From assembly GCA_009617715.1 (NCBI GenBank), contig VTFK01000294.1, forward strand, positions 806,001 through 870,000: a stretch of DNA of 64,000 nucleotides. The letters run 5' to 3'. Position numbers and translations under genes: made by a program. The DNA comes from Plectrocnemia conspersa (Eukaryota > Arthropoda > Insecta > Trichoptera > Polycentropodidae). Position 1 is the stretch's first letter. Each line of letters begins with the position of its first letter. Shown here piece by piece: positions 62,320 to 64,000 of the stretch. The notes beneath the pieces were generated by a model. It was given only the letters and a program-made list of their open reading frames with translations, was not told where the DNA came from and did no database searches.

Positions 62320-62920
62320 TCTTCTTTATCACCGCAGTCTCTTTCGACGCAAGCCGTTACCCAACTCGCTTCGATTTATTATTTAACAACACCGCCAGAA
62401 AGAAACGGCACCATCATCATAGCTATGATATAGCGATCGGCCATCATTACGAAATCATGTTTATCGTCCCGTCAGTCGCCCGTGGCCGTCCTGGGCACCA
62501 CAACAACCGCGAATTTATGTGCATAGAGCCATCTCGGCGATACATTATCGCTTTAATATGTATTAGCGGCGCTGCGTTATTTGTTTTCCGTATGTTTATT
62601 GTCGGTGGTGTGTGTGAGTTACGGTCAGAAGAAATGCGTAGCGCCTCGAGCGGCGTGCGTCGCGCCGATTGAAATATCAACCGATATTTATTGGGGTGCG
62701 GCTGATTCATTAGCTCGAATGCCGCAGGCTGTACGTGCACCAATCAGTGTAAAATCAATTATCGCCGAATATCACACATGCCGACGCCGGAAACGGAAAA
62801 GAATACAAAAATGCGAGAGAAAAGTGTTCCTGAGCGCTTGGGTTGCGCGCTTAAAAAAGCGAGTCTCGCGCATCGATGTCTCTTCAGCTATCGAAAGCGA
62901 TCGATCGAAACATCCATTTA
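62320..62920. promoter_or_regulatory. GC-richer intronic island
   Basis: CpG-containing block (CGAGCGGCGTGCGTCGCGCC near 62650, with overlapping GCGTG cores). Overlapping frames of 60-115 codons occur in both orientations, which argues against real coding. Candidate regulatory DNA or alternative promoter. Confidence 0.3.
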
Positions 62921-64000
62921 TTTCATAATACTTATTATGAACGACTTATTTATAATAAATATAGTATAACGAGATATATTTGAAGTAAAATATACTATTT
63001 AAAACTAACAATTCATTTTAGTTTGGGGGTGTACGAGTAATATTCGGAAAGTTGAATAAAGATACTATATAAAATATTATGCAAAAAATATGCATTGTTA
63101 AATCTTAGTATATGCTGAGTTATTATCAATGTTGATACTGTTCTCAATTGTCACACTTAAACATAACGTGTGTGAAATTACAGAAATGTATTCTGTTTTC
63201 AGAATTTATAAATGTTTTATTTAAAAGGCAAATTTGTGTGCTTTAGTTATTTTGATACGTCTGCTGAGCTCATGTGTTATGTCCAAAAGTCGTTAATTGC
63301 AGTATTTTTTGAATATTTAACTGCATATTCCTAAATAATTTCGTTACTATATATAATAGCAAGGTTTGTATGTATTTCCTTGTCAGTTACAAAGTAGTAA
63401 ACATCATTAATTATACGTTGGGGCTAACTTAGACTTCTTTGAATATTTTATTCTAGATGCCATACATCCAAATCTATTAAATTACAGACTGATATATTAT
63501 ATAGACTATAGTATAGACTAACAGATTATATAGACTACAGTACAGTACAGTTTTTCAGTTTACAGTTTTTTTTTTAAATAACATTAATATTACAATGCTG
63601 AATTAATATTACAATTCTTCTTGAGGAATTTTCACTTTAATAAGTAAAGTATGGTGGTTGTTAATATTTTAAATATGTAGGATAAATACATTAATTATAA
63701 TACATTTTATTGTCTGTTGGATAAATTAATTAAGAGCATGCTTTTTAAATACTTTACTGCTAGTATTTGTGATTTACATTGCTACAGTATCATTATCAAA
63801 TATACCAAGCACACAAAGAAACGCTAAGTGAAATATAAGTAGTATAAAGTAGACACAAAACAGATCTGAAAATTATATGCTGCAGTACCTTTGCTAAGGC
63901 TAGAGAGAAATTAGAAAAAGCTTCTCCACAGAAAACTCCAAATTTTTATCCTGATATTTATGACTCAAGAAATTAACAGTAAATATTTATAATTAATTTA

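Larger units (their letters stand above)
53734..64000 (-). other. ss intron, 5' end beyond window
   Basis: No exon with bHLH helix residues was found on the minus strand here, so this is read as one intron of more than 10 kb. It has GC-richer islands at 54690-54840, 56820-57180, 57650-58180, 59640-60080, 60930-61600 and 62320-62920. Stretches between them are AT-rich with nothing recognised, including 62930-64000. Confidence 0.6.

Noticed and set aside
62447..62969. Overlapping 60-115 codon frames on both strands
   Set aside because: Several mutually overlapping frames in a CpG-richer block, none with a recognisable domain; more likely non-coding island.
53734..64000. Search for the spineless bHLH exon
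   Set aside because: No minus-strand segment encoding the basic region or helix 2 (expected residues like RHRERLN or LRLSVSYLR) was found, so the exon is placed outside the window.

Overview
The window is a very AT-rich, intron- and transposon-rich insect genome segment. The organism is most likely a beetle: a complete gene encodes the decapeptide pQVTFSRDWNP-amide, which matches the AKH/corazonin-related peptide (ACP) I recall from Tribolium, and the large gene on the minus strand is the arthropod Ah-receptor homologue spineless. These identifications come from reading translations; no search was run.

Layout. 1-555 (+) is the last exon of an NK-class homeobox gene (probably NK7.1), cut by the window edge inside recognition helix 3. 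About 556-6900 is AT-rich intergenic DNA with short GC-richer islands and a long palindrome. 6929-7900 (+) is the ACP neuropeptide gene, with TATA box, non-coding first exon, two coding exons and poly(A) signals. 9340-10767 is a 1.43-kb non-autonomous LTR retrotransposon with matching LTRs, a tRNA-Trp-type primer site, a gag remnant and what looks like a captured piece of a host RNA-binding gene (shep/RBMS-like RRM). 11747-12006 (-) holds two short open segments with splice-like borders and no recognised identity. 15977-53733 (-) is spineless (ss): seven coding exons join in phase from the end of the bHLH region through PAS-A and PAS-B to the stop codon. The bHLH exon is not found and should lie beyond 64000, so 53734-64000 is also read as ss intron.

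The ss introns (7.1 kb, 26.9 kb and more than 10 kb) contain most of the remaining structure. There is a decayed pogo/Tigger transposon with TA target duplication, an element ended by inverted arrays of GGGCGA-type iterons, two long (AT)n tracts, a decayed AT-rich LINE, a 105-bp piggyBac-type MITE, tRNA-headed SINEs, and a 1.9-kb tandem duplication whose first copy was later split by a jockey-type LINE. Between these lie GC-richer, mostly single-copy islands with no reading frame, the expected look of conserved enhancers around a developmental regulator. One island carries two GCGTG motifs, the core bound by spineless/tango.

How the parts relate: the two developmental transcription factors and the neuropeptide gene are independent host genes. 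No operon-like or defence system is visible. The most novel items are the LTR element with the captured RRM fragment, the iteron-ended element, the duplication/LINE chronology and the two unassigned exon-like segments.
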